Source of the DNA: Microvirga sp. BSC39 | GTDB lineage: Bacteria > Pseudomonadota > Alphaproteobacteria > Rhizobiales > Beijerinckiaceae | NCBI RefSeq assembly: GCF_000739015.1 | Contig: NZ_JPUG01000062.1 | Span: 124,001-188,000, forward strand | Reading direction: 5' to 3' | DNA length: 64,000 bases | Shown: one piece after another, positions 29,033 through 37,230 of the stretch | Position numbering within the stretch: the first letter of the stretch is position 1 | Layout of the letters: every line of letters starts with the position of its first letter | Translations under genes and position numbers: made by a program | Notes under the pieces: model-generated | Database searches by the model: none | What the model was told of the DNA's origin: nothing | What the model saw: the letters and a program-made list of their open reading frames with translations, nothing else

Positions 29033-30013
29033 CTATTGCAGGCGGGGGGTCTTCATGAAGCGGCCCCTGTCTGCCGATCGGATCGTCACGTCGAACCTGT
29101 CGCCTTCCCGCTCAAGGGTCAGCGGAACATCCACACCGGCCGGACCGAGGGCCCAGATAGCCCGGTAGAACTCCGCCAGCGAGGTCACGCTCTGCTCCGC
29201 AACGGCATGAATCTGATCGCCTGCCCGCAGGCCGGCTCGCTGCGCCGGAGCATCGCCGGCCAGGCCGATGATCGTGAGCTGCTCGTCCTCCGCCTCCGCG
29301 ACATAGAAGCCGAGCCAGGGCCGCGGCTCATGCTTGACCCGTCCGGAGGTGAGGAGATCGTCGAGGATGGGCTTCAGCAGGTCGATGGGCACGCTCATGT
29401 TGAGGGGCACGACGGTTCCGCCGGAAGCTTGGTGCTGGAGTTGGAGGGAACCGATCCCCATGAGATCGCCGCGCGGGCCGATCAGCGCCGTGCCGCCCCA
29501 ATTGGGATGGGCCGGCGCCGTGAAGATGGCGCCGTCGATGAGATATTCCCAGTAACCCGCGAACTCCTGGCAGGCGACCACCTGAGCTGCCAGGGAATGG
29601 ATCTGCCCGCCGCTTCCTCCGACGACGACCTGTTCTCCAGGCTTCAACCGCCGGGAATCCCCAAGGGCAAGCACAGGCACACCCAGAGGCTCGAGCGCCT
29701 GCACGAGACCGAAGCCGCTCTCATAATCGTAGGCGATCACATGCGCGCCCACGACCCGCCCCCGGTTGGTGGTGAGCCAGACCTCTTCCGCTTCGGCAAT
29801 GAGATACCCGATGGTCACGACAAGGCCGTCGTCCCGGATGACCACGCCTTGGCCTGCCCGTTCGACGCCGAGGGTCTCGGCCGTGAAGGCATCCTCGGGA
29901 ACGCGCGCGCGCAGAGACACCACGGCCGACAGGGCGTTCTTCAGATCGTAATCGAGAAGCCTCGGATCGGGTTGGAACTCAGGAGGGATTTCCCATTCGT
30001 CGGGTGGCTGCAT
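29033..30013 (-). CDS. Catalytically dead trypsin-fold (S1C/HtrA-like) protein with PDZ domain
   Basis: 326 residues from ATG 30013, chosen for its strong GGGGAG ribosome binding site. The chain follows the HtrA plan: a protease core (about residues 25-215) with GQGVVIRDDG, VPVLALGDSRRLKPGEQVV and VPLNMSVPIDLL, then a PDZ domain (~230-320: WLGFYVAE, APAQRAGLRAGDQIHAV). By alignment to the TNxHV, DxxxDLAVL and GNSGGPL blocks, His is replaced by Y70, Asp by G100 and Ser by W172 (HPNWGGTAL). It has no signal peptide. It is therefore a probable non-proteolytic scaffold or peptide-binding protein. First gene of a three-gene minus-strand run. Confidence 0.82.
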   Translation of the reverse strand: MQPPDEWEIPPEFQPDPRLLDYDLKNALSAVVSLRARVPEDAFTAETLGVERAGQGVVIRDDGLVVTIGYLIAEAEEVWLTTNRGRVVGAHVIAYDYESGFGLVQALEPLGVPVLALGDSRRLKPGEQVVVGGSGGQIHSLAAQVVACQEFAGYWEYLIDGAIFTAPAHPNWGGTALIGPRGDLMGIGSLQLQHQASGGTVVPLNMSVPIDLLKPILDDLLTSGRVKHEPRPWLGFYVAEAEDEQLTIIGLAGDAPAQRAGLRAGDQIHAVAEQSVTSLAEFYRAIWALGPAGVDVPLTLEREGDRFDVTIRSADRGRFMKTPRLQ

Positions 30014-30209
30014 GAAAAACTCCCCGGCCTCTCCGCCGAGAGCCCGCATCCTTTCAACATGGCAGGAAAAACCATGCCTTCAACAGCCCTCCCCCTTTTT
30101 GACGCACAAAAAGCCGTGTTTGCGGGATGGGTTGAACCCGAAGCCTGGATGCCGCGCCGATCCTGATGCGAGAGGCTTGGTCGCTCCCAAGGAGAGGATC
30201 GGGATCCCT

Positions 30210-30434
30210 TCAGGCTGTCTCCAGGACTCGGTCCGGAGATACCTCCAGCTCGACCCGTTGCATCTGCTCCTGGCGCTTCTCCAGCATGCTGATAGCCTGC
30301 CTGGCATACAGGCGAAACTCATGCTTCAGGCTCCGGGAAGCGTTCTCCCAAGCCTCAGCCCCATGCCAAGCAGCAAAGAACGCTCGGGCAATATGCTCGA
30401 CCTCAAGATCCACCTGATTCACCTTGGCCCCCAC
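30210..30434 (-). CDS. Small hypothetical protein
   Basis: Not recognised. 74 codons from GTG 30434 encode a soluble, mostly helical acidic protein (VNQVDLEVEHIARAFFAAW, then SRSLKHEFRLYARQAISMLEKR). Composition is protein-like and free of the Arg/Ser/Pro excess seen in shadow frames of this genome, but there is no clear ribosome binding site. It lies downstream of the chemoreceptor gene on the same strand. A 7-5-7 inverted repeat (CTTTTTG / CAAAAAG, 30095-30113) lies past its 3' end. Confidence 0.45.
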   Translation of the reverse strand: MGAKVNQVDLEVEHIARAFFAAWHGAEAWENASRSLKHEFRLYARQAISMLEKRQEQMQRVELEVSPDRVLETA

Positions 30435-30560
30435 GGAGAAACTGTTGCGTCTCTCTCACGGCACGCGGAACGATGCCGCTGCGTCAACCGTCACGGTGTC
30501 TGATTTGCGGGGATGTGTCTGTATCAAAAAAGACACGACCCGAGAGCTTTGAAGAAGATG

Positions 30561-30576
30561 GAGGTGCAGTCACCTC
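30561..30576 (-). terminator. Small hairpin after the chemoreceptor gene
   Basis: GAGGTG and CACCTC form a 6-bp stem with a 4-nt loop 10 nt past the chemoreceptor stop codon; on the minus strand it is followed by the pyrimidine-rich CATCTTCTTC. Weak candidate. Confidence 0.35.
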
Positions 30577-30585
30577 TTCCTGACG

Positions 30586-31956
30586 TTATGCGGCTTGGGC
30601 CTTTGCGAGGAAGTGATCGATATCCTGCTTCAGCCGCTGCAATTGCTGATCCAGGGTCTGCTTGGCATTCGACACCTGGTGCGCCGCCGATGCGGCGGAA
30701 GCCGTGGACCCGGTCAGAGCCTCGATGCTGCGCACCACCGCGTGGGTATGATCGGTGGTCTGATGGACATTGACGGCAATTTCCGAGGTGACGGCGGCCT
30801 GCTCCTCGACCGCGGCAGCGATCGCCGTGGCGATCCCGCTCAGGTCATCCATGATGCGTCCGATGTCGTCGATGTCGGTGACGCTTTGCCGGGTCGCCTC
30901 CTGAATGGCGCCGATGCGGGAGCCGATTTCCGTCGTGGCCTTGGCGGTCTGGTTTGCCAGGGTCTTGACCTCCTGGGCGACTACGGCAAAGCCCTTGCCC
31001 ATCTCGCCTGCGCGTGCTGCCTCAATGGTGGCATTCAGCGCGAGGAGGTTGGTTTGAGCGGCAATTCTCTCGATCAGATCGACGACGTCTCCGATCGCCC
31101 TCGCCTGCTCTGCCAGCCCGTTGACCGTGTCCTTCGTCCGCCGTGAGCTCTGCAGTGCGTGCCGGGCGACATCGGCGGAGCGGCTGGCCTGCTGCCCGAT
31201 CTCACGGACGGATGAAGCAAGCTGTTCCGTGGCGGCCGCACCCGACTGCATGTTGGATGCGCTCTGCTCTGCAGCGCTCGTCACCTGACTGGCAAGGCTG
31301 CTGGCATTGGCCGTGGCGGCGTCGAGAGCGGCCGCGCTTTCCGAAAGAGCTCCACTCGCCAGACCTGAGATTTGCAGACTCTCCTGAACGGCACCAGAGA
31401 ACGAAGCAACAGCCTGCGCCAGCATCTCGCCCTTTTTCTGCCGCTCCTGAACGAAGGCGTCCTGGTACACGGAGATCGCGAGATCCATATCCAGCATGAC
31501 GGCGCGATTCACGACCGTCAGCTTACGGGCCAGCAGGGATCCGTTGAAGCGATGTTTCTTCGCAAGAGAGGTGGCCAGTTCGTTCAGGATGAAGGCATAA
31601 CCTCCAATGTACCACCGGGGCTCAAGGCCGATCTTGTTGTGAACCAAACCGATGCGGTGAATGCCCTCAGCATAGGCGGCATCGAAACTGCCGCTGAAAA
31701 GCCGGCCCCAATGTTGCAGCTGGGCTGAAACGAGGCGTGACTGCTGCGCTCCAATCAGCTTGGACAGTTGCGGCTGCCGGTGCATGTGCTCGTAAAACCG
31801 CGAAAGGATCTTGGGCAGGACAGGATGAATGTCCTGCCAGACTGAACGCAGTTCCTGACGGACACTGTCATCGATACCAATGAATTTGAGCCGGTCTGCA
31901 ATGGCTATATCGTTGTGCAACGCACATACTCCAATCGATGGAGAGGATTTAGCCAA
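30586..31956 (-). CDS. Globin-coupled methyl-accepting chemotaxis protein (HemAT-like)
   Basis: A 456-residue soluble chemoreceptor. Residues ~20-170 are a protoglobin sensor; the probable proximal haem ligand is H106 in [19 protein letters not shown]. Residues ~195-450 are the MCP signalling coiled coil with the conserved hairpin tip [21 protein letters not shown] (split at ERI) and [15 protein letters not shown]. There is no transmembrane segment, no HAMP domain and no C-terminal CheR-docking pentapeptide. By family it should sense O2 (or CO/NO) through haem and feed CheA. The start is TTG 31956 with AAGG just upstream, but later starts are possible. No other che gene is in the window. Confidence 0.9.
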   Translation of the reverse strand: MAKSSPSIGVCALHNDIAIADRLKFIGIDDSVRQELRSVWQDIHPVLPKILSRFYEHMHRQPQLSKLIGAQQSRLVSAQLQHWGRLFSGSFDAAYAEGIHRIGLVHNKIGLEPRWYIGGYAFILNELATSLAKKHRFNGSLLARKLTVVNRAVMLDMDLAISVYQDAFVQERQKKGEMLAQAVASFSGAVQESLQISGLASGALSESAAALDAATANASSLASQVTSAAEQSASNMQSGAAATEQLASSVREIGQQASRSADVARHALQSSRRTKDTVNGLAEQARAIGDVVDLIERIAAQTNLLALNATIEAARAGEMGKGFAVVAQEVKTLANQTAKATTEIGSRIGAIQEATRQSVTDIDDIGRIMDDLSGIATAIAAAVEEQAAVTSEIAVNVHQTTDHTHAVVRSIEALTGSTASAASAAHQVSNAKQTLDQQLQRLKQDIDHFLAKAQAA

Positions 31957-32097
31957 TCAGCCTTGGTCGAAGCTTGCAAACCCGCTCCACCTGCCCGCTC
32001 CAAGAATGATTATATGGGCAGCTTCACAGCCTCTCCTGTCCGATCTGAAACCAAGGCTGGCATGCCGCGTTGTTCCGAGTATCTGTGGGGCTACAAC

Positions 32098-32397
32098 ATG
32101 ATCACGAAAGCAACAAAGTATCTTCGCTCGCTCAAAGCTGCACAATCCGCACCGCGGTACCGCAGTAACACCCCCTCGCTTCCAGCCAACATCCAGGACC
32201 ATCTGGGCCGGCTGCTGAGAGCAGAGTATTATGAACGTGGGGACAAGCCGCGCTTCCTGGGCGACCCTGCACTTCCGCTCGAATTCGACCCCTATCTTCA
32301 GCGCCTAGACCAGAAAGAGAGGGACCTGAGATCCTCGATGATCGGTGAGAAGGGAAGGCACGCCGTTGCTGCTGCGCTTTCAGGAATTCACGCCTAA
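32098..32397 (+). CDS. Small hypothetical protein
   Basis: Not recognised. 99 residues from ATG 32098 (MITKATKYLRSLKAAQ...), with a central HLGRLLRAEYYERGDKPRFL and an acidic-basic helix LQRLDQKERDLRSS. The frame is open upstream to 31915, but that part overlaps the chemoreceptor start and reads as low complexity. GGGG lies 9 nt upstream of the ATG. No transmembrane segment. The LGRLLRAEYYE...PRFL stretch faintly resembles NepR anti-sigma factors, but the match is too weak to name it. Confidence 0.45.
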   Translation: MITKATKYLRSLKAAQSAPRYRSNTPSLPANIQDHLGRLLRAEYYERGDKPRFLGDPALPLEFDPYLQRLDQKERDLRSSMIGEKGRHAVAAALSGIHA

Positions 32398-32537
32398 GCT
32401 GCGGCTCCTATGACTGCCCTGCGGGCGGCGCATCCTCGGCGTCACAGCCGGTCAGCTATCGGCTCCTCGCAAGAAGCTTTCCACTGCCTACTCCCGGCTT
32501 CCTCTGTCTTGGTTGAATATGAGCCCTTTAGAGAATT

Positions 32538-32900
32538 GTGGAACTCTCTTTACGGATGAGCACTTCAGAAGCCATGAGAGCCATAAGCGGTAGAGCCGTT
32601 CTGAGACAGGCGTTCAGGCACCTGGAACACGAAGTGCCAGGCAAAGTCGCGCGGGTTCTCCGAAACCTTCGCCACCCGGCGGCCAAGTGGATCAGGCTGC
32701 CTGTCGGCATCCTCTTCGTCATCGGGGGGATATTCTCGATCCTGCCCTTCCTTGGGCTATGGATGCTGCCCTTAGGCCTGTTGCTGATGGCCTATGACAT
32801 ACCCTTCCTTCGGAAGCCCGTCGGTCGCTTTACGATCTGGGCCGTTCGCAAATGGGCCCTGCTCAGGCAGCGCTTCTTTCCACAGCGACCCCATCGATAG
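32538..32900 (+). CDS. Small two-helix membrane protein of unknown function
   Basis: A 120-residue protein (114 if ATG 32556 is used instead of GTG 32538). After a basic amphipathic start, residues ~55-90 form a hydrophobic hairpin (WIRLPVGILFVIGGIFSILP, then LGLWMLPLGLLLMAYDIPFLRKPVG), with a basic C-terminus (WAVRKWALLRQRFFPQRPHR). Short proteins of this pattern are common in Methylobacterium-like genomes and are sometimes mislabelled as tryptophan synthase; nothing here supports that name. It stands alone between a hypothetical gene and the convergent denD-like gene. Confidence 0.7.
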   Translation: MELSLRMSTSEAMRAISGRAVLRQAFRHLEHEVPGKVARVLRNLRHPAAKWIRLPVGILFVIGGIFSILPFLGLWMLPLGLLLMAYDIPFLRKPVGRFTIWAVRKWALLRQRFFPQRPHR

Positions 32901-32930
32901 CAGGACCTGCAAAGACTCCAGCCCGAACTG

Positions 32931-33914
32931 CTACCGATCCGGCAGAACGCCTCCAAGCTCTTCCTCGATATAAATCGAGATGATCTCTTCGAAGCTCTTC
33001 TCTGCCTCGAAGCCCAGATTTTCGGCTCTGCGGGCATCGAAGCGCTTGGGCCAGCCCTCGACAAAGCGCACGATGTCCGGGTCAATCTCGTGACGGATCC
33101 GGGCGACGCAACGTTCGCCGGCGATCCGCCTGAGCGCATCGATCTGCTCCGCGACTGTCACCGACACGCTCGGCATCGTCAGATTGCGGCGAGGTCCGAC
33201 CTGAGAAAGGTCGAGGGTGGCCGCATGGATGAGGAAATTGACGGCCGATCGGGGTGAGGCGTGGGAATGGCGCACGTCCAAAGGCACCGGCAGGATAGCC
33301 TCCTGCCCGTTCAAAGGCTCGCGAATGATGCCTGAGAAGAACCCTGAAGCGGCCTTGTTGGGTTTGCCAGGGCGCACGCAGATAGTCGGCAGCCGGATCC
33401 CGATCCCGTCGAAGAACCCGCGTCGCGAATAGTCGGCCAGCAGCAGTTCGCCGATGGCCTTCTGCGTGCCGTAGCTCGTAAGGGGCGTCAGGAAGAACTC
33501 ATCGCCGATCGCGTCCGGAAAAGGCGCCCCAAATACGGCAATAGACGAGGTAAACACCAGCCGCGGTCGATACCCACTTCCGAACTGACGTATGGCATCG
33601 AAGAGGAACCGGGTGCCGTCCAGATTGATCCGATACCCCTTGTTCAGATCGGACTCGGCTTCGCCGGAGACGATCGCGGCCAAGTGGAAGATAACATCCG
33701 GGCGGGCTGCCACCAGGCGCTCCGCCTCTCCTGGGGTCGAGAAGTCGGATGTCAGGGTATCGATTGCAAACGGCGCTTCGGGCCGCTCCGGCTCGACCAC
33801 ATCATGCAGGATAAGACGGGAGATCTCCTGTCCGCCGAGGTGCCGCTCTTTCACCAGACGCTGGACGAGCTTGCGTCCGACCATCCCGGCGGCTCCGAGA
33901 ATGAGGATCTGCAT
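32931..33914 (-). CDS. denD: D-erythronate dehydrogenase-like NAD-dependent epimerase/dehydratase family protein
   Basis: A 327-residue extended SDR. The NAD loop is ILGAAGMVGRKL, the catalytic Ser/Tyr/Lys are in VFTSSIAVFG and SYGTQKAIGELL, and RLPTICVRPGKPNKAASGF is a block typical of the DenD group, which oxidises D-erythronate at C2. It is the last gene of the minus-strand set after dctP, separated by 115 nt containing a strong hairpin that may lower its expression relative to the binding protein. Co-location with a TRAP transporter and an acid-sugar dehydratase supports sugar-acid oxidation; the exact substrate is not proven. Confidence 0.8.
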   Translation of the reverse strand: MQILILGAAGMVGRKLVQRLVKERHLGGQEISRLILHDVVEPERPEAPFAIDTLTSDFSTPGEAERLVAARPDVIFHLAAIVSGEAESDLNKGYRINLDGTRFLFDAIRQFGSGYRPRLVFTSSIAVFGAPFPDAIGDEFFLTPLTSYGTQKAIGELLLADYSRRGFFDGIGIRLPTICVRPGKPNKAASGFFSGIIREPLNGQEAILPVPLDVRHSHASPRSAVNFLIHAATLDLSQVGPRRNLTMPSVSVTVAEQIDALRRIAGERCVARIRHEIDPDIVRFVEGWPKRFDARRAENLGFEAEKSFEEIISIYIEEELGGVLPDR

Positions 33915-33984
33915 TGGTCAAATGCCCTTCTTCAGGAAAGCCGCAGCAGGCTATCGGGAATCCCAAATCGGAATGGAAACGTGT

Positions 33985-34016
33985 GTGGCGCCGCTGCCGA
34001 GCGGCGCCACGTTTTT
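33985..34016. terminator. Strong stem-loop between dctP and denD
   Basis: An 11-bp perfect stem (GTGGCGCCGCT / AGCGGCGCCAC) with a GCCG loop at 33985-34010. On the plus strand it is followed by T5 (34012-34016); on the minus strand, the direction of dctP, by ACACGTTTCC, a weaker tract. It starts 19 nt past the dctP stop, so it probably stabilises or partly terminates the dctP message. Confidence 0.6.
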
Positions 34017-34029
34017 CAGGAGAGAAGAA

Positions 34030-35040
34030 TTACTTCCCGCGGACCTTCGCCAGTTCGTCCTGCATCATCTTCACGGTCTCAGGGCCGATGGTCGCCGCAT
34101 GCTTCTCCCAGACGCTCTTGGCCTGCTCACGCATGCGATTGGCCTCCTGAGCATTCAGCTCGTTGACCACGGTGCCCTCACCCTTGATCTTGTTGAGCGA
34201 GGCTTCTGACAGCTCACGGGACACTTTGCGCTGCTCGTCACGAGCAACGACCGCACAATCGCGCAAAGCCGCCTGCTCGTCCTTCGACAATCCGTCCCAC
34301 AGCTTCTTCGAGTAGAGAACAAGGAACGGCGTGTAGGCGTGGCGGGTGACCGACAGGTACTTCTGCACCTCGTAGAACTTGGAGGTGTCGATAGTCACGA
34401 AGGGATTCTCCTGACCGTCGATGGCCTTGGTCTCCAGGGCCGTGAACACCTCACCGAAAGCCATGGGAACGGCATTGGCGCCCAGGGTCTTGAAGGTATC
34501 GAGGAACACGTTGTTCTGCATCACGCGAACTTTAAGGCCCTTGAAATCTTCCCACTTCTCGACCGGACGGCGCGAGTTTGTGAGGTTGCGGAACCCGTTC
34601 TCCCAATAGGCCAAGTTGACGAGCCCAACGGATTCGAGCTTTTCGTCGATATGCTTGCCGAAGCTGCCGTCGAGGACCGCATCCGCTTCCTTCTCATTGG
34701 CGAAGAGGAAAGGCAAGTCGAACACGCCGAGATCCGGCAGGATGCCGATCAGCGGGGAGCTCGACGTGACGACCATTTCCTGGGTGCCGGAGCGAAGGGC
34801 CTGGGTCGCCTGCAGATCGCCGCCGAGGGCATTGCCCCAGAAGCCCTGAACTTTCAGCTTTCCGCCTGACTTGTCGGTCAGGCATGCCCTGAACTTCTCG
34901 ACTCCCTTACCGTTGGGGTGATCCTCGTTCACGCCGTTCGAGAGGCGAATGTTTCGCTCCGTGAACTGCGCATAAGCGGGAACGGCCGCAAGGATGGTCG
35001 CCGCTACACCTGCAGCAAGGGTGAATTTGAATGCTTTCAT
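34030..35040 (-). CDS. dctP: TRAP transporter solute-binding protein
   Basis: A 336-residue periplasmic binding protein (TRAP DctP/TAXI-type P subunit). The signal peptide is MKAFKFTLAAGVAATILAAV-PAYA, with cleavage expected before QFTE. The family's carboxylate-binding arginine is in LKVRVMQNNVFLD, and ALETKAIDGQENP is the usual P-subunit block. It captures an organic acid, probably a sugar acid judging by the catabolic neighbours, and hands it to DctQM. Gene order on the minus strand is dctQ-dctM-dctP-denD, with 36 nt between dctM and dctP. Confidence 0.94.
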   Translation of the reverse strand: MKAFKFTLAAGVAATILAAVPAYAQFTERNIRLSNGVNEDHPNGKGVEKFRACLTDKSGGKLKVQGFWGNALGGDLQATQALRSGTQEMVVTSSSPLIGILPDLGVFDLPFLFANEKEADAVLDGSFGKHIDEKLESVGLVNLAYWENGFRNLTNSRRPVEKWEDFKGLKVRVMQNNVFLDTFKTLGANAVPMAFGEVFTALETKAIDGQENPFVTIDTSKFYEVQKYLSVTRHAYTPFLVLYSKKLWDGLSKDEQAALRDCAVVARDEQRKVSRELSEASLNKIKGEGTVVNELNAQEANRMREQAKSVWEKHAATIGPETVKMMQDELAKVRGK

Positions 35041-35076
35041 GGTTGTTTCCTCTCTCTTGGTTTGACTTCGACCGAC

Positions 35077-36360
35077 TTACCGTCCCCGCAACCAGGCCAG
35101 GGGCACTGTCACCAGTTCGGGGAATACGATGAGCAGGACAAGCACGACTAGCTGGGCCATCAGGAACGGGTTCACGCCCCGCATCACAGCCCCCATCGGA
35201 ACACGGGCGACGCCGCTCACCACGTTGAGCACGATCCCGACCGGAGGCGTGATCAGTCCGATTGCATTGTTGATGATGAACAGGACACCGAAATAGACCG
35301 GATCGATGCCTGCCTGCTTGACGATCGGCATGAGAACCGGCGTCAGGATCAGAACCGTCGGGGAGAAATCCAGTGCGGTTCCAACGATGACAACGAGGAA
35401 CATCAGGGCGAACATGAGCAGGGTCTTGTTGTCCATCAGGGGCTGGATGAGCCCGCTGATCTCGCCTGGGATGTTCGCCTGGGTAATCAGCCAGGCGGAG
35501 ACCAGGGCGGCCGCCACGAGGAACATCACCACAGCCGTCGTCTTCGCTGCCGTGAGAAAGACCCCGTACAGCATCGAGGGCTTGAGTTCGCGATAGACGA
35601 ACATGCCGATCACGAGTGCGTAGACGGCAGCCAAGACCGCAGCCTCTGTCGGTGTGACGATGCCCCACTTGATCCCGCCCAGGATCATGACCGGCATCAG
35701 GAGCGCGAAGAATCCGTCGACAAAAGCCTTTCCCCGCTCCCGCATCGTGGTGCGGGGAAACGTCTGCATCTTGTCCCGTCGGCTGACGATGGCCCACGCG
35801 ACCACGAGGGAAATGCCCATCATCAGGCCGGGCACGATGCCGGCCAGGAACAGCTGCGAGATCGACACGTTGGCTGCAACGCCAAAGATGATGAAGCCGA
35901 TAGAAGGCGGGATTACCGGAGCAATGATGCCGCCCGCTGCGATGAGCCCCGCAGCCCGTGGAACATCGTACCCTGCTTTCCGCATCATCGGGATCAGAAT
36001 GGCCGCCAGGGCAGCCGTGTCTGCCGCCGCGGACCCGGACAGGGCGGCGAGGATGAGAGCCGCCACGATGGCAACATAGCCGAGGCCACCATGGATATGT
36101 CCCAAGCAGGCCAGGGCAAAATTGACGATGCGCTTGGACAGCCCACCCACATTCATCAGCTCTCCGGCCAAGAGAAAGAACGGCACGGCGAGGAGCTGGA
36201 AATTGTCAGCCCCGATGATCATGTTCTGCGCCACGATCTGGCTGTCGAAGTTGCCCAGCCAGAGCATCAGCGCCAGCGCGCAGACGATGAGCGAGAAGGC
36301 AATCGGCATTCCAAGGGCCATCGAGCCCAGAAGCGACGTAAGGAATACGAGGATCGTCAC
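35077..36360 (-). CDS. dctM: TRAP transporter large permease subunit
   Basis: A 427-residue polytopic membrane protein with about 12 hydrophobic segments, the Na+-coupled transport subunit of a TRAP system. Characteristic blocks are PFFLLAGELMNVGGL, AALSGSAAADTAALAAILIP and GLITPPVGIVLNVV. The start is GTG 36360, whose GTGA overlaps the dctQ stop and gives the normal family length; longer upstream frames are only shadows of dctQ. Confidence 0.94.
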   Translation of the reverse strand: MTILVFLTSLLGSMALGMPIAFSLIVCALALMLWLGNFDSQIVAQNMIIGADNFQLLAVPFFLLAGELMNVGGLSKRIVNFALACLGHIHGGLGYVAIVAALILAALSGSAAADTAALAAILIPMMRKAGYDVPRAAGLIAAGGIIAPVIPPSIGFIIFGVAANVSISQLFLAGIVPGLMMGISLVVAWAIVSRRDKMQTFPRTTMRERGKAFVDGFFALLMPVMILGGIKWGIVTPTEAAVLAAVYALVIGMFVYRELKPSMLYGVFLTAAKTTAVVMFLVAAALVSAWLITQANIPGEISGLIQPLMDNKTLLMFALMFLVVIVGTALDFSPTVLILTPVLMPIVKQAGIDPVYFGVLFIINNAIGLITPPVGIVLNVVSGVARVPMGAVMRGVNPFLMAQLVVLVLLIVFPELVTVPLAWLRGR

Positions 36361-36899
36361 TCGAGGTGCCCCTTCAGAGTATGAGCCTCGTCGTCGCTGT
36401 AATCTCCGGCGAAGGCCCGCAGCTCCTGATCGCTCAGGCGCCCGGTGAGAACCCGCAGGATGCGGAGTGCAGCCATGAGGCCGAGCCCAACGCTTGCGAA
36501 GAAGCCGACGCCATAGACCCAGAGCATCGAGATTTCCGTTATGGGAGCATAATTGGTGGCGTTGATCTCCGCCTGCTGCCAAGTCCCCCAGAAGAAGACG
36601 GCGCAGCACCCGATGACGAAGAGGTCCGACAGGATCATGCAGAGCTTTCGCCCCCGATCACCCAACCGGGAGACAAGGGTCTCCACACCCAGGTGAGCAT
36701 TCTGCCGCCCCACGACGACAGCCCCGATGAAGGTCAGCCAGACGAAGAAATAGCGGGACAGTTCTTCGGAGACATCAATCCCGGTATCGAAGAGATAACG
36801 CAGAACCACATTGCCGAAGACCATGACGACCATGGCGGCGAGCAGGAAAACCAAGAGCCCCTCCAGGCCCTTGAAGAAGAAGGATATAGCCCTGTCCAC
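36357..36899 (-). CDS. dctQ: TRAP transporter small permease subunit
   Basis: A 180-residue four-helix membrane protein (DctQ). FGNVVLRYLFDTGIDVSEELSR and the following FVWLTFIGA are the family's conserved second-helix block. I prefer GTG 36899 because GGGAG lies 6 nt upstream; GTG 36929 in the same frame lacks a ribosome binding site. It overlaps dctM and is the first gene of the dctQMP-denD run, transcribed away from the enolase-superfamily gene. Confidence 0.9.
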   Translation of the reverse strand: MDRAISFFFKGLEGLLVFLLAAMVVMVFGNVVLRYLFDTGIDVSEELSRYFFVWLTFIGAVVVGRQNAHLGVETLVSRLGDRGRKLCMILSDLFVIGCCAVFFWGTWQQAEINATNYAPITEISMLWVYGVGFFASVGLGLMAALRILRVLTGRLSDQELRAFAGDYSDDEAHTLKGHLE

Positions 36900-37230
36900 C
36901 GTTGCTCCCTGTTTCCTGTCCCTGCCCACATTATTCTGCTCGCCTCAGGCGACTGTTCAAGGCCGCGCGAGGGCAAAGTTTCACTGATCTAAGGCCCAGT
37001 CTCGGAGAGTGTCAATTCGGTGTGGAACAGGCTTGGAGCCTCAGATGCTTAAACAAATGCGGGCCATAAGGAAGTGTTCTATTGTTACGAATTATACTTA
37101 TGAATACCATCCTGCGAGCTCATTCCAGTGGATATTGCAGCCGCTTCGTCAGGATCCAGTTCGCTCACTGTAGCTGTTGTTCTCTGTCGTCTTTCGTGCC
37201 CAGATGAGTCATAGCCATGACGAGACCTCA
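36900..37230. promoter_or_regulatory. Divergent promoter region of the sugar-acid cluster
   Basis: 331 bp without a gene. An unusually AT-rich patch at about 37078-37110 contains TTGTTA, a 17-nt spacer and TACCAT, a fair sigma-70-like promoter facing the dehydratase gene. No clear operator dyad was found, and no regulator gene lies within the cluster. Confidence 0.35.

Noticed and set aside
32098..32397. NepR anti-sigma factor
   Set aside because: Only a short, loose resemblance; no adjacent ecfG or phyR gene and the length and C-terminus do not fit.
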